Shown: positions 22,117-31,329 of the stretch, piece by piece
Layout: every line of letters starts with the position of its first letter
Position numbering within the stretch: the stretch's first letter is position 1
Assembly: GCA_016931715.1 (NCBI GenBank)
Contig: JAFGEF010000030.1
Coordinates: forward strand, 1-64,000
DNA from: Sedimentisphaerales bacterium
GTDB taxonomy: Bacteria; Planctomycetota; Phycisphaerae; Sedimentisphaerales; Anaerobacaceae
DNA length: 64,000 nucleotides
Direction: 5' to 3'
The notes under the pieces: model-generated
Told to the model about the DNA's origin: nothing
Seen by the model: only the letters and a program-made list of their open reading frames with translations
Databases searched by the model: none
Translations under genes and position numbers: made by a program

Positions 22117-23253
22117 TCACCTGGAATCAGTACAAATCTGCTTATATACGGCTAAGGTTTTTTGAGCCACGGCATGAGGATGAAATCGTTCCATTGCTAT
22201 CTGACGACCTTTTTGCCCCATCTGCAAGCATAACTGCTCAGAGCCGACCAGCCTGCTCAAACATTCACTGATTTGTGATGTTGATTCCGGATCAATCAGG
22301 AAACCGCTTTGCCCATCTGCGACCATAAAAGGCATTCCGCAGCGATTCGAGGCTACAACCGGAATTCCTGCCGCCATAGCCTCAGAAATTGCCATAGGTG
22401 CGTTCTCCTGTCTTGAAGGCAGGAGCAATGCAGCGGCTTTTGCTAATTCTCTCTCCAGTTGTGTATGATTAATATGCCCCGGCATCTCGACTTTGTTTTC
22501 AATATCGTTCCGGCGGATGCTTTGTTTTATCCTATTGAGGTAGTCCTCTTCTTTTGCCTGGCCTGCTATTACAAGCTTTGCTTGAGGATAATGACCGGAT
22601 ATTTTGGCAAATGCCTCGACAGCGCCAAGAGTATTTTTTCTTTCATTAAGCCAGCCGACACACAGAATCCGGCCTGATTCCGGCTTATGCTCAATCTTAA
22701 AAAACCGTTCATCCACAGGATTATCAATATCATAAATCGCTGCCCTGGTCAGAGGTTCAACCATCTTCCTTACATAAGGCGTTATAGAAATAATGTGTTT
22801 TTGCGAAGCAAAGCCCCGGCGTTCCACGTATTTCCATAACATCGACCTGACTATTCCGTATTTTGCCGAATCGGCTATGAGATTGGCATGATCAAATCCA
22901 TGTACCGTGAAGACATGCGGAATAGAAATATTACCAAGACAAAGACCGTATGTCTCATGTGTATGCAAAATATCAGGCTTTAATTTATTTATATAGCTGA
23001 CCAGTTGTTTCCGACCGGGACCGAACATAATATCAAAAATTTGCGGCCGGTTGGAACCCGGCAAACGATGTATTGTAATATCGTTATCCTTTTCAACCAT
23101 AATGTCCGGATTGTCACCTTCAATAGTTACTACATGAACATCTGTGTCATTAAGCATGGCGAGCGCTTTTACAAGAACAACTGTTACTGATTCAATCCCC
23201 CCCCTGGGACGAGCTGAATCTTCCGGATACCTGCTGAAAATGACAATCTTCAT
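22117..23253 (-). CDS. GT4-type glycosyltransferase
   Basis: This is a GT-B fold glycosyltransferase of 378 residues. It begins MKIVIFSRYPEDSARPRGGIE with the glycine-rich acceptor-side loop. The C-terminal domain shows ILCVGWLNERKN, VIAGQAK and the E-x7-E stretch APMAISEAMAAGIPVVAS. I start it at the ATG at 23253. A longer frame reaching 23331 would add 26 residues unlike the family and overlap the upstream gene. GGGAAA lies upstream of the chosen ATG. Confidence 0.88.
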   Translation of the reverse strand: MKIVIFSRYPEDSARPRGGIESVTVVLVKALAMLNDTDVHVVTIEGDNPDIMVEKDNDITIHRLPGSNRPQIFDIMFGPGRKQLVSYINKLKPDILHTHETYGLCLGNISIPHVFTVHGFDHANLIADSAKYGIVRSMLWKYVERRGFASQKHIISITPYVRKMVEPLTRAAIYDIDNPVDERFFKIEHKPESGRILCVGWLNERKNTLGAVEAFAKISGHYPQAKLVIAGQAKEEDYLNRIKQSIRRNDIENKVEMPGHINHTQLERELAKAAALLLPSRQENAPMAISEAMAAGIPVVASNRCGMPFMVADGQSGFLIDPESTSQISECLSRLVGSEQLCLQMGQKGRQIAMERFHPHAVAQKTLAVYKQICTDSR

Positions 23254-23272
23254 TTCTATTTTTTTTCCCGGA

Positions 23273-24433
23273 TTAAACCTGTTTATGAACATCCTGAAAA
23301 ATACGTACAAACTGTTCCATGCTTGAATCAAGTGTGTGCTTTTTCAGAAAATATTCTCTTGCAGACATGGAAGCGGCCTGCCATTTATCCTGATTCCTCA
23401 TCGATTCTTTTACTGCGTTCACCATCTCGTCAACGCTCGAAGCGGTCCAGCCCAGATTATATTTGGATATTATCCCGTCAGGATCGAATGTAGAAACGAC
23501 AGGTATGCCGCAGCTCCAGGCCTCCAGAAACGTATTAGGAAATCCCTCATAGGAAGAGGTGCAGCAAAGTACTCTTGAACCGCAATAATATTTAAAAATA
23601 TCTTCATGCGGAATTCGACCATGAATTTTTATATTCGGGACATTGGAACTGTGTTTGATTAAAGCGTTGCTGTATTCACTTTCACTATTTGCCAGACCTA
23701 ATACATCGAAGGTAATATCAGGGCACTTTTTTGCAATGTCAATCAGCCATTCGAACCGTTTCTGTTCACTGATTCTGCCTACCCAAAGCACGCTGGAATT
23801 CTTTTGAGGCAAGCTTTCTTTCACAAATTTTTTGTTTGAATCCACACCTTCACATGGCATTGGTATCACTATTGATTGAATGCCAAATCCATCGTTTAAC
23901 ATTTTTTGCTGATGCTGAGTCTGTACAATAACCGAGTCAGCATGTTTTAAGCCATATCGATAAAATATCCTGTCACGCAGCGTATTCATTACGGGCAGTC
24001 TAATATCGCAGTCCATATCATTTGCCACTGAATAGACAAATTTTCGTTTATTTATCCGGCACCATAATGCGACTTGTCCGGTTTCATACCCGCCGCAGTT
24101 CTGGTAATAAATATCTGCATCAGCGCGTTTCATCGCAGCGTTCAGGCTCGTCCACTTGGGCCAGAAAAACCGCAAGCCATTTATGCCTGCATCCCTGCGG
24201 CACATCTTGAATACTTTTACGCCGTCAATTTCCACGCCATCGGCCTGACCCTCGTCCCATGTCAGCATACTCACTTTATATCCATGCCTGGCGAGCCATT
24301 TCGCCATCATTGAAGTTTGTCTTTCAACGCCTCCTATATGGCCTGTGTCAACAGATGCCAGTTCGCCATAGGCAAAATGAGATACAAAGCAAATGCTCGG
24401 ATTATTATGATTTTCTGATAAAGTAATGCTCAT
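23273..24433 (-). CDS. GT4-type glycosyltransferase
   Basis: This 386-residue GT-B enzyme starts at ATG 24433, which overlaps the upstream GNAT stop as TAATG; a start at 24451 would add six residues. The N-terminal domain contains GHIGGVERQTSMMAKWLARHG. The C-terminal domain shows SVLWVGRISEQKRFEWL and the motif SSYEGFPNTFLEAWSCGIPVVS. It probably adds one sugar of the repeat unit on the cytoplasmic face. Confidence 0.88.
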   Translation of the reverse strand: MSITLSENHNNPSICFVSHFAYGELASVDTGHIGGVERQTSMMAKWLARHGYKVSMLTWDEGQADGVEIDGVKVFKMCRRDAGINGLRFFWPKWTSLNAAMKRADADIYYQNCGGYETGQVALWCRINKRKFVYSVANDMDCDIRLPVMNTLRDRIFYRYGLKHADSVIVQTQHQQKMLNDGFGIQSIVIPMPCEGVDSNKKFVKESLPQKNSSVLWVGRISEQKRFEWLIDIAKKCPDITFDVLGLANSESEYSNALIKHSSNVPNIKIHGRIPHEDIFKYYCGSRVLCCTSSYEGFPNTFLEAWSCGIPVVSTFDPDGIISKYNLGWTASSVDEMVNAVKESMRNQDKWQAASMSAREYFLKKHTLDSSMEQFVRIFQDVHKQV

Positions 24434-25521
24434 TATGCTGAATCTGAACAAACAGGTTTTAATAACCAGTTTTCAAATTTGAACGTATTAACGCCATGAA
24501 TAATGAAATCCTGCTCCGAAAAATGTTCTTTAACTGGACGCACCAAAAGCGGCATGACAGGTTCCTGTAACGAGTCTTTTTGCGGAATAAATTTTCTCCA
24601 TGGCGAAATTTCCGAGAAACTCAAATTTGAAAAAATCTCTGACAACCGCTTATCAAGGCCATAACTATAAACCGAAAGGACAGTGAAGCATTTGGATTCT
24701 ATAATTTTTCTTAATATCGTCTCTATTGCATTATCACAAGCCTGTGCATAATCAATAATCGCCGCCGCCTGGTTATTTTTATTGACATCCAATACAACAT
24801 AGCCTGCTGCAATATCTTCTTTCATAAGAAAATAAAATAAATACTTATGCATGACATTCCTGTAACGCCACTCAAAGAAACTCCTGTCCTGATAAAAACA
24901 TAATTTACCGTCAGGATAGCCCTGTCTTTTCACAACAGAAGCCATCTGTTCGGGTAAAGGCTCACAACTTATAACAAAATCACCAATACGTCCAAACTGA
25001 AAACGAGAATCATCCTGAAGGCTTTTTCGAGCTTTATCCTGCCTGTATCTCCACATTCGTAATGGATTAAGACTGTATTTTTTCAGTTGGTTCTTTTGTT
25101 CAAGAGGACTAAAACCCATTTTGATATAGCCCGGGAGAGACTTTGCACCGCATGTCATATTCATAAATAAAGGATATTGTTTATTATCAAACTGAAATGC
25201 AAGTTTTCCCATGGAGACAGATAATCCTTTACGCTGATGCTCCGGATGTACACACGTATCACCAGGATGCAGGATAATCAGATTGTCTGAATAATCGTTT
25301 ATAATAAACCTGTTGGCAAAATATCCGCGAAATCCAACCACCCTGCCCTGATATAATGCTGCAACACCCAAAACAGTGTCAATATATGGATTATTTTCAT
25401 ACTTCCATCTAAAGAAATCAGCAAATTTAGACCTGTCATAAGGCCAAAGATGCTCAAGAACGTTTAAGACCTGTTCTTTGTGTTCAGGACTATAGTAAAC
25501 AAACTGATATTCACAATCCAT
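24433..25521 (-). CDS. GNAT-family N-acyltransferase-like protein
   Basis: This 362-residue protein has an N-terminal GNAT fold. YRVVGFRGY-like and LHPGDTCVHPEHQRKGLSVSMGK correspond to the beta-4/loop that binds the acyl-CoA pyrophosphate (Q/R-x-x-G). The C-terminal half, with FFEWRY near residue 220, resembles the second half of other long GNATs in polysaccharide clusters. It may acylate an amino sugar. The ATG at 25521 has GAGG nine bases upstream, so I prefer it over a TTG at 25539. It is translationally coupled to the next glycosyltransferase. Confidence 0.75.
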   Translation of the reverse strand: MDCEYQFVYYSPEHKEQVLNVLEHLWPYDRSKFADFFRWKYENNPYIDTVLGVAALYQGRVVGFRGYFANRFIINDYSDNLIILHPGDTCVHPEHQRKGLSVSMGKLAFQFDNKQYPLFMNMTCGAKSLPGYIKMGFSPLEQKNQLKKYSLNPLRMWRYRQDKARKSLQDDSRFQFGRIGDFVISCEPLPEQMASVVKRQGYPDGKLCFYQDRSFFEWRYRNVMHKYLFYFLMKEDIAAGYVVLDVNKNNQAAAIIDYAQACDNAIETILRKIIESKCFTVLSVYSYGLDKRLSEIFSNLSFSEISPWRKFIPQKDSLQEPVMPLLVRPVKEHFSEQDFIIHGVNTFKFENWLLKPVCSDSA

Positions 25522-25576
25522 CAGTTCATACCTCTGCAATAAAACGATATTAGAATCGTATTACTTTGTTAAAGTC

Positions 25577-26689
25577 TTAAAAAAATATTTTAAGGAATTT
25601 ACATTTTAAAAGCCTTCGCTTCATATTGTGTTTAGCAGCAGAAATACCGCTGGTGTACAAGAGCAGGTTCTCATTTTTACTTTCAACCGGCAAATAAATT
25701 CTCCGAAGCCTCATCAGGTCATCTCCCGGCCGGTTTAATCCCTCTTTGGTTGTGAATCCACAAACATAACCGCATTTCCTTGCTAAACCAATGATTTCAT
25801 CATTAAAACTGCCGTACGGGTAACACAGGCTTAAACATGGTTTTTTCGTATGCTCCTCAATATCCCGCTTTGAGTTGACGAGCTGTTCATAAGCTGTTTC
25901 CTTATCAACGTACCTCAATCGGATATGATCGACTGTATGGCTTCCGATAGTCACATCGCCGTTAACGTTCTTTACAATCTCATCCCACGTTAAAATTGCC
26001 GACCAGTTGTCTTTATTCTGTATTTCGGATAGTGAGCAGCCTGATTCCTGCTCTAATTGAGCGGCTATCTTTTCAAATTCGTTTACAAACTCAGGGTCTG
26101 ACATCTGCTCCGGATTGACTTTATGATAAGATTCGAGCAGAGTTTCCCTATTGGAGTTATCCAAACGGGTAGTCATCGAACATATCTTTACTTCACGACC
26201 ATTAATTTCTCCATGCTGCATTGCGTAATCCAGACGGTCCCACCAGAACGGTCTTGGATTATTCAAAAAACCGGTTGAGACAAAAAAAGTTGCAGGCGCT
26301 TTGTAACGCCGAAGAACTGGAAGCGCATGAGTCAGATTATTGCGATACCCATCGTCAAAAGTAAATACCATGCTGTACGGCTTAACAGGCTTGCGACCGG
26401 CAAGCATTTCCACAGCATCCGGTAAGGAAATAAAATTATAATATTTCGACAATGTCTGCACATACTCTTCCAGCCCATCCCGTGACAGCCTTGGGCGCAG
26501 CGGTGTCCAAAGAACATCATCTTTATCATCCATCACACCATGCATCAGCAAAATCACGATTTTATTGCGGTTGATGAATTGAATCAGCCTGATAAAGCCA
26601 AGTTTCCTTATAAGAAAAATTAATAACTTTCTCAGGTATAATCCCATATTCCTAATTAATTGCCGCATTTCAGAAATACAGTTCCTCAT
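25577..26689 (-). CDS. polysaccharide deacetylase (NodB homology domain)
   Basis: This CE4-type protein of about 370 residues has a hydrophobic, basic N-terminal region (YLRKLLIFLIRKLGFIRLI) that may anchor it. The NodB motif TFDDGYRNNLTHALPVL carries the metal-binding Asp pair. A second motif is SHTVDHIRL (H-x3-H) and a third is CYPYGSFND. The predicted reaction is removal of N-acetyl groups from an amino-sugar polymer or intermediate. ATG at 26689 overlaps the upstream stop as ATGA; an in-frame ATG at 26701 is also possible. It is one of two deacetylase-like genes in the locus. Confidence 0.88.
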   Translation of the reverse strand: MRNCISEMRQLIRNMGLYLRKLLIFLIRKLGFIRLIQFINRNKIVILLMHGVMDDKDDVLWTPLRPRLSRDGLEEYVQTLSKYYNFISLPDAVEMLAGRKPVKPYSMVFTFDDGYRNNLTHALPVLRRYKAPATFFVSTGFLNNPRPFWWDRLDYAMQHGEINGREVKICSMTTRLDNSNRETLLESYHKVNPEQMSDPEFVNEFEKIAAQLEQESGCSLSEIQNKDNWSAILTWDEIVKNVNGDVTIGSHTVDHIRLRYVDKETAYEQLVNSKRDIEEHTKKPCLSLCYPYGSFNDEIIGLARKCGYVCGFTTKEGLNRPGDDLMRLRRIYLPVESKNENLLLYTSGISAAKHNMKRRLLKCKFLKIFF

Positions 26690-27792
26690 ATCATGCTGCA
26701 TATAGCCTGATACATCTTCTGCTGAGTTTTTTCCCAGGTATATTCAGACATAGCACACTTTCGAGCCTGCTGCCCCATTTGCAGGCATTTATCGGGATTG
26801 CCGATAAGTTCTTCGATTCTGCCGGCAAACTCATCGATATCATCAATATCCACCAAAAATCCAGTTTGACCATTGATTACAAAATCAGGTGCTGCGCCTA
26901 AATTAGATGCAATAACAGGCAAACCTGCATGCATCGCTTCAATATATGCAATACCGAATGGCTCCCTCCGGCTTACCATGCAAAAGCAGCTTGCACGGGC
27001 CAGATATTGTGACACTTGCTGCTGCGGGACACGACCAATAACTTCTATCCCGGGACCTTTTATTTCGGGAGAACAACCTACGATTGTAAGCGTAGCCTGC
27101 GGATAACGGATTTTTGCCCTTCTAAAAGCATCGACAAGCTGAGGTCCGCCTTTTCTCTCCCAATCTACTCCAACGAATAACAGGTTTTTTCGACTGTACC
27201 GGGATGAATCCATCTGTACAGGTGCAGGCGAATTTATTCCCGCATTTACCCGGATAATTTTCTCCGGCTGAATATTATATTGCTCAACAAGTGAACGGGT
27301 TATATGGTCGCTCATCGTAAATACAAGCGTTGCTTTTCTTAAAGATTCCTCCTCGTAAGGAATACATTCTTTCCATAAATCCAATCGCTTCTCTCCGTCC
27401 GGATAATATTCATTTGCCCGCATGGTTAAGTCGGTATAAATAAAATGCGGCTGACATGGATTCATATTCGGTATTACTGTTCCTATCGCCAGCGAAAAAT
27501 CATAATCTTCAGCGTTCTGCAATTTATCAACTTTTTTTGCAATTGCTTTCATATACCATTCGGAACGTTTTACCGCATCAATAAATCGGCCCCCTTTGGG
27601 AAACAGTGCCTTTATGCCGCCGCGTCGATATGCAATAGGCAAAGCCAGAAATTTATTCCGGAAATTGCTTAAAATAACTGTGTCTAAATCAAACGCTTTT
27701 ATATCTACATTCGGGCTGCCAATCCGCCATGCATCAAGCACCGCCTGATTTGTACCGGAATTCCATCCGCGATATAAATATAGCATTTTCAT
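26686..27792 (-). CDS. GT4-type glycosyltransferase
   Basis: This 368-residue GT-B enzyme has a C-terminal domain with LLFVGVDWERKGGPQLVDAF, LTIVGCSPE and the E-x7-E element REPFGIAYIEAMHAGLPVIA. The N-terminal domain (MKMLYLYRGWNSGTNQAVLD) is less typical of GT4. It is probably a cytoplasmic sugar transferase of the repeat-unit assembly. It is coupled to the deacetylase by a short overlap and separated from the GT2 gene by 13 bases. Confidence 0.85.
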   Translation of the reverse strand: MKMLYLYRGWNSGTNQAVLDAWRIGSPNVDIKAFDLDTVILSNFRNKFLALPIAYRRGGIKALFPKGGRFIDAVKRSEWYMKAIAKKVDKLQNAEDYDFSLAIGTVIPNMNPCQPHFIYTDLTMRANEYYPDGEKRLDLWKECIPYEEESLRKATLVFTMSDHITRSLVEQYNIQPEKIIRVNAGINSPAPVQMDSSRYSRKNLLFVGVDWERKGGPQLVDAFRRAKIRYPQATLTIVGCSPEIKGPGIEVIGRVPQQQVSQYLARASCFCMVSRREPFGIAYIEAMHAGLPVIASNLGAAPDFVINGQTGFLVDIDDIDEFAGRIEELIGNPDKCLQMGQQARKCAMSEYTWEKTQQKMYQAICSMI

Positions 27793-27805
27793 TATGAAAC
27801 ACCAA

Positions 27806-28819
27806 TCATTTATTCAATTCTTTACACTTTTTTGGAAATGAAATCCAACCGGGCTTCGATGATTCCCAGAATATACGAAATGATTCTATATTATATGCAA
27901 TATCACCAATAGCTTCGAGTCTCGCAGCATACCCTCTGTTTGCGTTTAAATAATTAATAGGATTGCAATATCGGAGGAGAGCAAAAATTAGAGCAAACAA
28001 ACGATGGCCACACCATAATAATCTTGAACGCTTCAATAATAAGTCTCGAGGCAAACCATATATACGCACACTTCCCCGTCCCTCGCTTATTATACGTTTT
28101 TTTATTCCTAAAGGTGACAATAACTCACGCTGAATTCGATGACCAACAACCGGGTATGGGGAATAAACAAACTTATAACCTTCCTTTCTCAACATGTGCA
28201 GAAAAGAACCTTCATCTCCCATCACATTTATTTTTGCATTTGGCCCGATGGAACCATCGAAACGATAACCTTTATCAAATACTTTTTTTCGAATCCACAT
28301 ATTTGGGCCGCAAGGTGCACAGTTAGAAGGATAAATACACTCTTCTTTACTGAATTGTCCATGACCTGCCAGGTTCCATCGTTCTCCATTTGGGCCTGCG
28401 CCCCACCATTTGGGAGGTTGACCATAAGGCCAGAGCGAGTTTATTGCCCCTCCAAATATGTCATATTGAGACCATCTTTCAGTTGCCCCGACAATTTGTT
28501 TAAGCCAATCCGGCTTAGGGGTTACATCATCATCGGTAAATACAACAATCTGGCCAAGTTCAACTTCATTGATGGCCTTGTTTAACGCATTGTTTTTACC
28601 AGGCATGGGCTCATACAAATACCTGATCGGTAATCTTTCACCAAAATCTTCTACTACCTGCTGTGTGCAATTACGCAAACCATTTTCTATTACAAAGAAA
28701 TTAACCTTCAACTCGCTAATATCAACCCTGCACATTGCATCAAGTGTCTGTTGCAAATCCTTAGCACGATTATACGTAGGTATCAAAATAGTAAGAGACG
28801 GATTATTCGTATCATCCAT
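27806..28819 (-). CDS. GT2-type glycosyltransferase
   Basis: This 337-residue GT-A enzyme starts with the family signature LTILIPTYNRAKDLQQTLD. The metal-binding DxD is in VVFTDDDVTPKPDW. It has a conserved GGAINSLWPYGQPPKWWG region and a C-terminal hydrophobic stretch (LFALIFALLRY) that may associate with the membrane. It transfers a sugar to the lipid-linked chain; the donor is unknown. Confidence 0.9.
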   Translation of the reverse strand: MDDTNNPSLTILIPTYNRAKDLQQTLDAMCRVDISELKVNFFVIENGLRNCTQQVVEDFGERLPIRYLYEPMPGKNNALNKAINEVELGQIVVFTDDDVTPKPDWLKQIVGATERWSQYDIFGGAINSLWPYGQPPKWWGAGPNGERWNLAGHGQFSKEECIYPSNCAPCGPNMWIRKKVFDKGYRFDGSIGPNAKINVMGDEGSFLHMLRKEGYKFVYSPYPVVGHRIQRELLSPLGIKKRIISEGRGSVRIYGLPRDLLLKRSRLLWCGHRLFALIFALLRYCNPINYLNANRGYAARLEAIGDIAYNIESFRIFWESSKPGWISFPKKCKELNK

Positions 28820-28832
28820 TAGGAAACCTCTG

Positions 28833-30050
28833 TTAATTTATTTCGGTTTCATTAAGTGACAAAAGCTCATAAATCTCTCTTCTGACATTAAACCTGGCTT
28901 GTCCCTTACAGGAAACAAGCTCTCCTGCAAATTCCTTATGTCCTGTCCCGATTTCAAATGAAAATGCCGCACCCAGAACTTCCCGGAGTTTGTCAGGACT
29001 CTGAAGACGAGCTGCTATACTTTCCATCTTATACATAGCAGCATTATTACTGCCAATATTAACCGGTATGGGAATAGACACTATAGGCCTTAATAACGGG
29101 ACAAAATATAGTGACATAGAAGTATAATCGGTAACTAATATATCGGCAACCGCCATGAATCGCACCCAGTCGTCGGTGGGTTGAACAATGGTTGCCCCCC
29201 AGCTCATCTGCTGCTGAATAACATCCATCCATTGTCTATCTCTATCATAATTGTTCGGATGAGCAGATATGATAAAATGATAAACATCCGCAAGACGCAA
29301 ACATTCTTCATACAGCTGCTTTCCTATCGTATGAAGCAGAGAATTCGGTCCCCATGAAGATACGACAAGAACAACTTTCTTTCCTTCCGGTATATTTAGT
29401 TCTTTTTTTATTTGATTTTGCTTTCGGCAGGCTTCAATAAGATTGTCGAAACGAATGTCTCCGACACAATCTATTCGATCTCGATACTCAGGAGATACGG
29501 TTTCTACATATATTTTCTCCCTATCGCTCGAAACAAATATTTTATCAAATGCAGGTGTTTGATCATCTTTAAAAAGCCATTCTCCCCAGTAAACGTCTTT
29601 TCCATTTCGTGATAATTTGCCGGCCTGAAGCCCATGCTGTATTTTAAGTTTCGCAGACATTTCGGAAAACGATTTCCAGGCAGTTGTACAATCTGCAAAA
29701 ACTATCAAATCCCATGGCCATATCATCGCCGCCCAATAGTGAATGCATCTGATTCCATTGCCGAATGAAGCAGTTGTATGAACTATTACCTTTGGATCAA
29801 TCTCATTGTCAAAAGCAACTCTCAGGCACAGCCTGTCATCGTCCTTCAAACATTGCCACACTTCTTTCAGGTATGAAATCATAAGCCGGCTTTCGGCGAC
29901 GAAAAGAATGTCCCTGCGACGTGAGCCGATACCAAGCTGTTTCGCTATTCCGCATAACCACCGGCCCAACACTAAAATAAAGTGCCTTGTATTGATAACT
30001 GAAGATCCGGTCATGTTGATATTTTGTTGTTTTATTTTTTGGCTATTCAA
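28833..30050 (-). CDS. CDP-glycerol glycerophosphotransferase-like protein
   Basis: In this 405-residue protein the C-terminal half resembles CDP-glycerol:poly(glycerophosphate) glycerophosphotransferases: KVVLVVSSWGP, a HPNNYDRD motif, and ADILVTDYTSMSLYF, the family's conserved D-x-T-D-Y-S/T-S segment. It could add a glycerol-phosphate-like or sugar-phosphate group to the polymer. The N-terminal half is divergent. The start is uncertain: TTG at 30050 has AAGGA nine bases upstream, whereas ATG at 30014 has no clear site. An ordinary GT-B transferase is the alternative reading. Confidence 0.7.
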   Translation of the reverse strand: MNSQKIKQQNINMTGSSVINTRHFILVLGRWLCGIAKQLGIGSRRRDILFVAESRLMISYLKEVWQCLKDDDRLCLRVAFDNEIDPKVIVHTTASFGNGIRCIHYWAAMIWPWDLIVFADCTTAWKSFSEMSAKLKIQHGLQAGKLSRNGKDVYWGEWLFKDDQTPAFDKIFVSSDREKIYVETVSPEYRDRIDCVGDIRFDNLIEACRKQNQIKKELNIPEGKKVVLVVSSWGPNSLLHTIGKQLYEECLRLADVYHFIISAHPNNYDRDRQWMDVIQQQMSWGATIVQPTDDWVRFMAVADILVTDYTSMSLYFVPLLRPIVSIPIPVNIGSNNAAMYKMESIAARLQSPDKLREVLGAAFSFEIGTGHKEFAGELVSCKGQARFNVRREIYELLSLNETEIN

Positions 30051-30078
30051 TATGTATGATCCTTATGGTAATCTTTTC

Positions 30079-31329
30079 TTAATTGTTTTTCGTTATAATT
30101 TTTTTCAACAACTGCCGGTATAATTCTATAAGCTGTTCATTGAGCTTATCACTGTCATATTCAGATTCAATGCGAGCACGACCCGCACGAGCTATCCCGG
30201 CCCAGATTTGAGGATGCTCAATTAAATAAATTATTTTCTCCACTAAAGCTTCAACATCTTTTTGCGGAACAAGGAATCCTGTTACGCCGTCTTCAACAAT
30301 TTCAGGGATACCACCCGTTTTAGTTGCAATCACAGGCAAACCTGAAGCCATTGCTTCTTTCAATATATTTGGTATTCCTTCTTCTTCGTTATTTGCAGCT
30401 CTGATACTGGGATGAATTAGTATATGAGCCTTTTGCAGAAACTGCAAAACGTTCGACCTAATCAGGGAACCGTGAAGCTGAACAATCCTGTCAATTCCCA
30501 GACTTTCAATCTGTTCCTGATAATTATGTTTCAGCGGGCCGTCTCCAATCACATCTAACTGAATATTAAAACCGCTTCTGTGCAGACGGCTGACAGCATC
30601 GAGCAAATAATTAATCCCTTTGTATTCCACAAACCTGGCTGCACATAAAAGCCGGACTGGACCGGTTAATGGCAACTCCCTGGTAGAAAACGGAAACTCA
30701 TCCAGACATATCCCTGAATGATGAACCGAAACTTTGTCTTCCGGAGCTCCATGCTCCAATAAAAGCTGCTTAATAGCCTCGCTAACTGTTAGAAATTTAT
30801 CTGCATTTTGGAACAAATCATCATAATATTTGGGCCAGGTACGCAAATATATATATGCATCATGCCCTCTAAAAAAAACCACTAAAGGTCCTGACAATAC
30901 ACCTGTTTTTTTCAATCTGACAAGATTAGGATCCACGGCAACGTCACCGAACTGAGCATGTGTTATGTCAAAGGTTCCATATTTGTCATAATACCTTGCC
31001 AACGTGCACTCAAGAGGCCATAAGAAGATTTTCATTGAATTCAGACTTTTACAGTAATTCAGCAAGCGAGGATTCCGAATGCAAATACCGGGAAACAATA
31101 ATAATTGCTTAAGCCGGCACAACCATTTGTTCTTTATTTCTTTAGGCAAAAACACAGTTTTTTCAAAGAGATGATATTTTTCCACCTCCGGATGCATAAC
31201 TTCCATATCGCCTCGCTTAACCGCAAATATTCTAACATCATGACCTTTATCAATCAGGCCGGTAATCTGATTCAAGGTAAAGGTTTCCGAAATCGATGGA
31301 AATATTTTCAAAATAAAAGCTATTTTCAT
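30079..31329 (-). CDS. GT4-type glycosyltransferase
   Basis: This 416-residue GT-B enzyme is of the colanic-acid WcaL-like type. It has N-terminal MKIAFILKIFPSISETFTLN, the middle motif VVFFRGHDAYIY, and C-terminal LLCAARFVEYKGINYLLDA, LDVIGDGPL and EGIPNILKEAMASGLPVIA (E-x7-E). The SETF signature is typical of this subgroup in exopolysaccharide loci. It overlaps the preceding GT gene by four bases. Confidence 0.9.
   Translation of the reverse strand: MKIAFILKIFPSISETFTLNQITGLIDKGHDVRIFAVKRGDMEVMHPEVEKYHLFEKTVFLPKEIKNKWLCRLKQLLLFPGICIRNPRLLNYCKSLNSMKIFLWPLECTLARYYDKYGTFDITHAQFGDVAVDPNLVRLKKTGVLSGPLVVFFRGHDAYIYLRTWPKYYDDLFQNADKFLTVSEAIKQLLLEHGAPEDKVSVHHSGICLDEFPFSTRELPLTGPVRLLCAARFVEYKGINYLLDAVSRLHRSGFNIQLDVIGDGPLKHNYQEQIESLGIDRIVQLHGSLIRSNVLQFLQKAHILIHPSIRAANNEEEGIPNILKEAMASGLPVIATKTGGIPEIVEDGVTGFLVPQKDVEALVEKIIYLIEHPQIWAGIARAGRARIESEYDSDKLNEQLIELYRQLLKKIITKNN

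Noticed and set aside
28139-28585. 148-codon frame opposite the GT2 gene
   Set aside because: It is fully inside a clear glycosyltransferase gene and shows no domain of its own.
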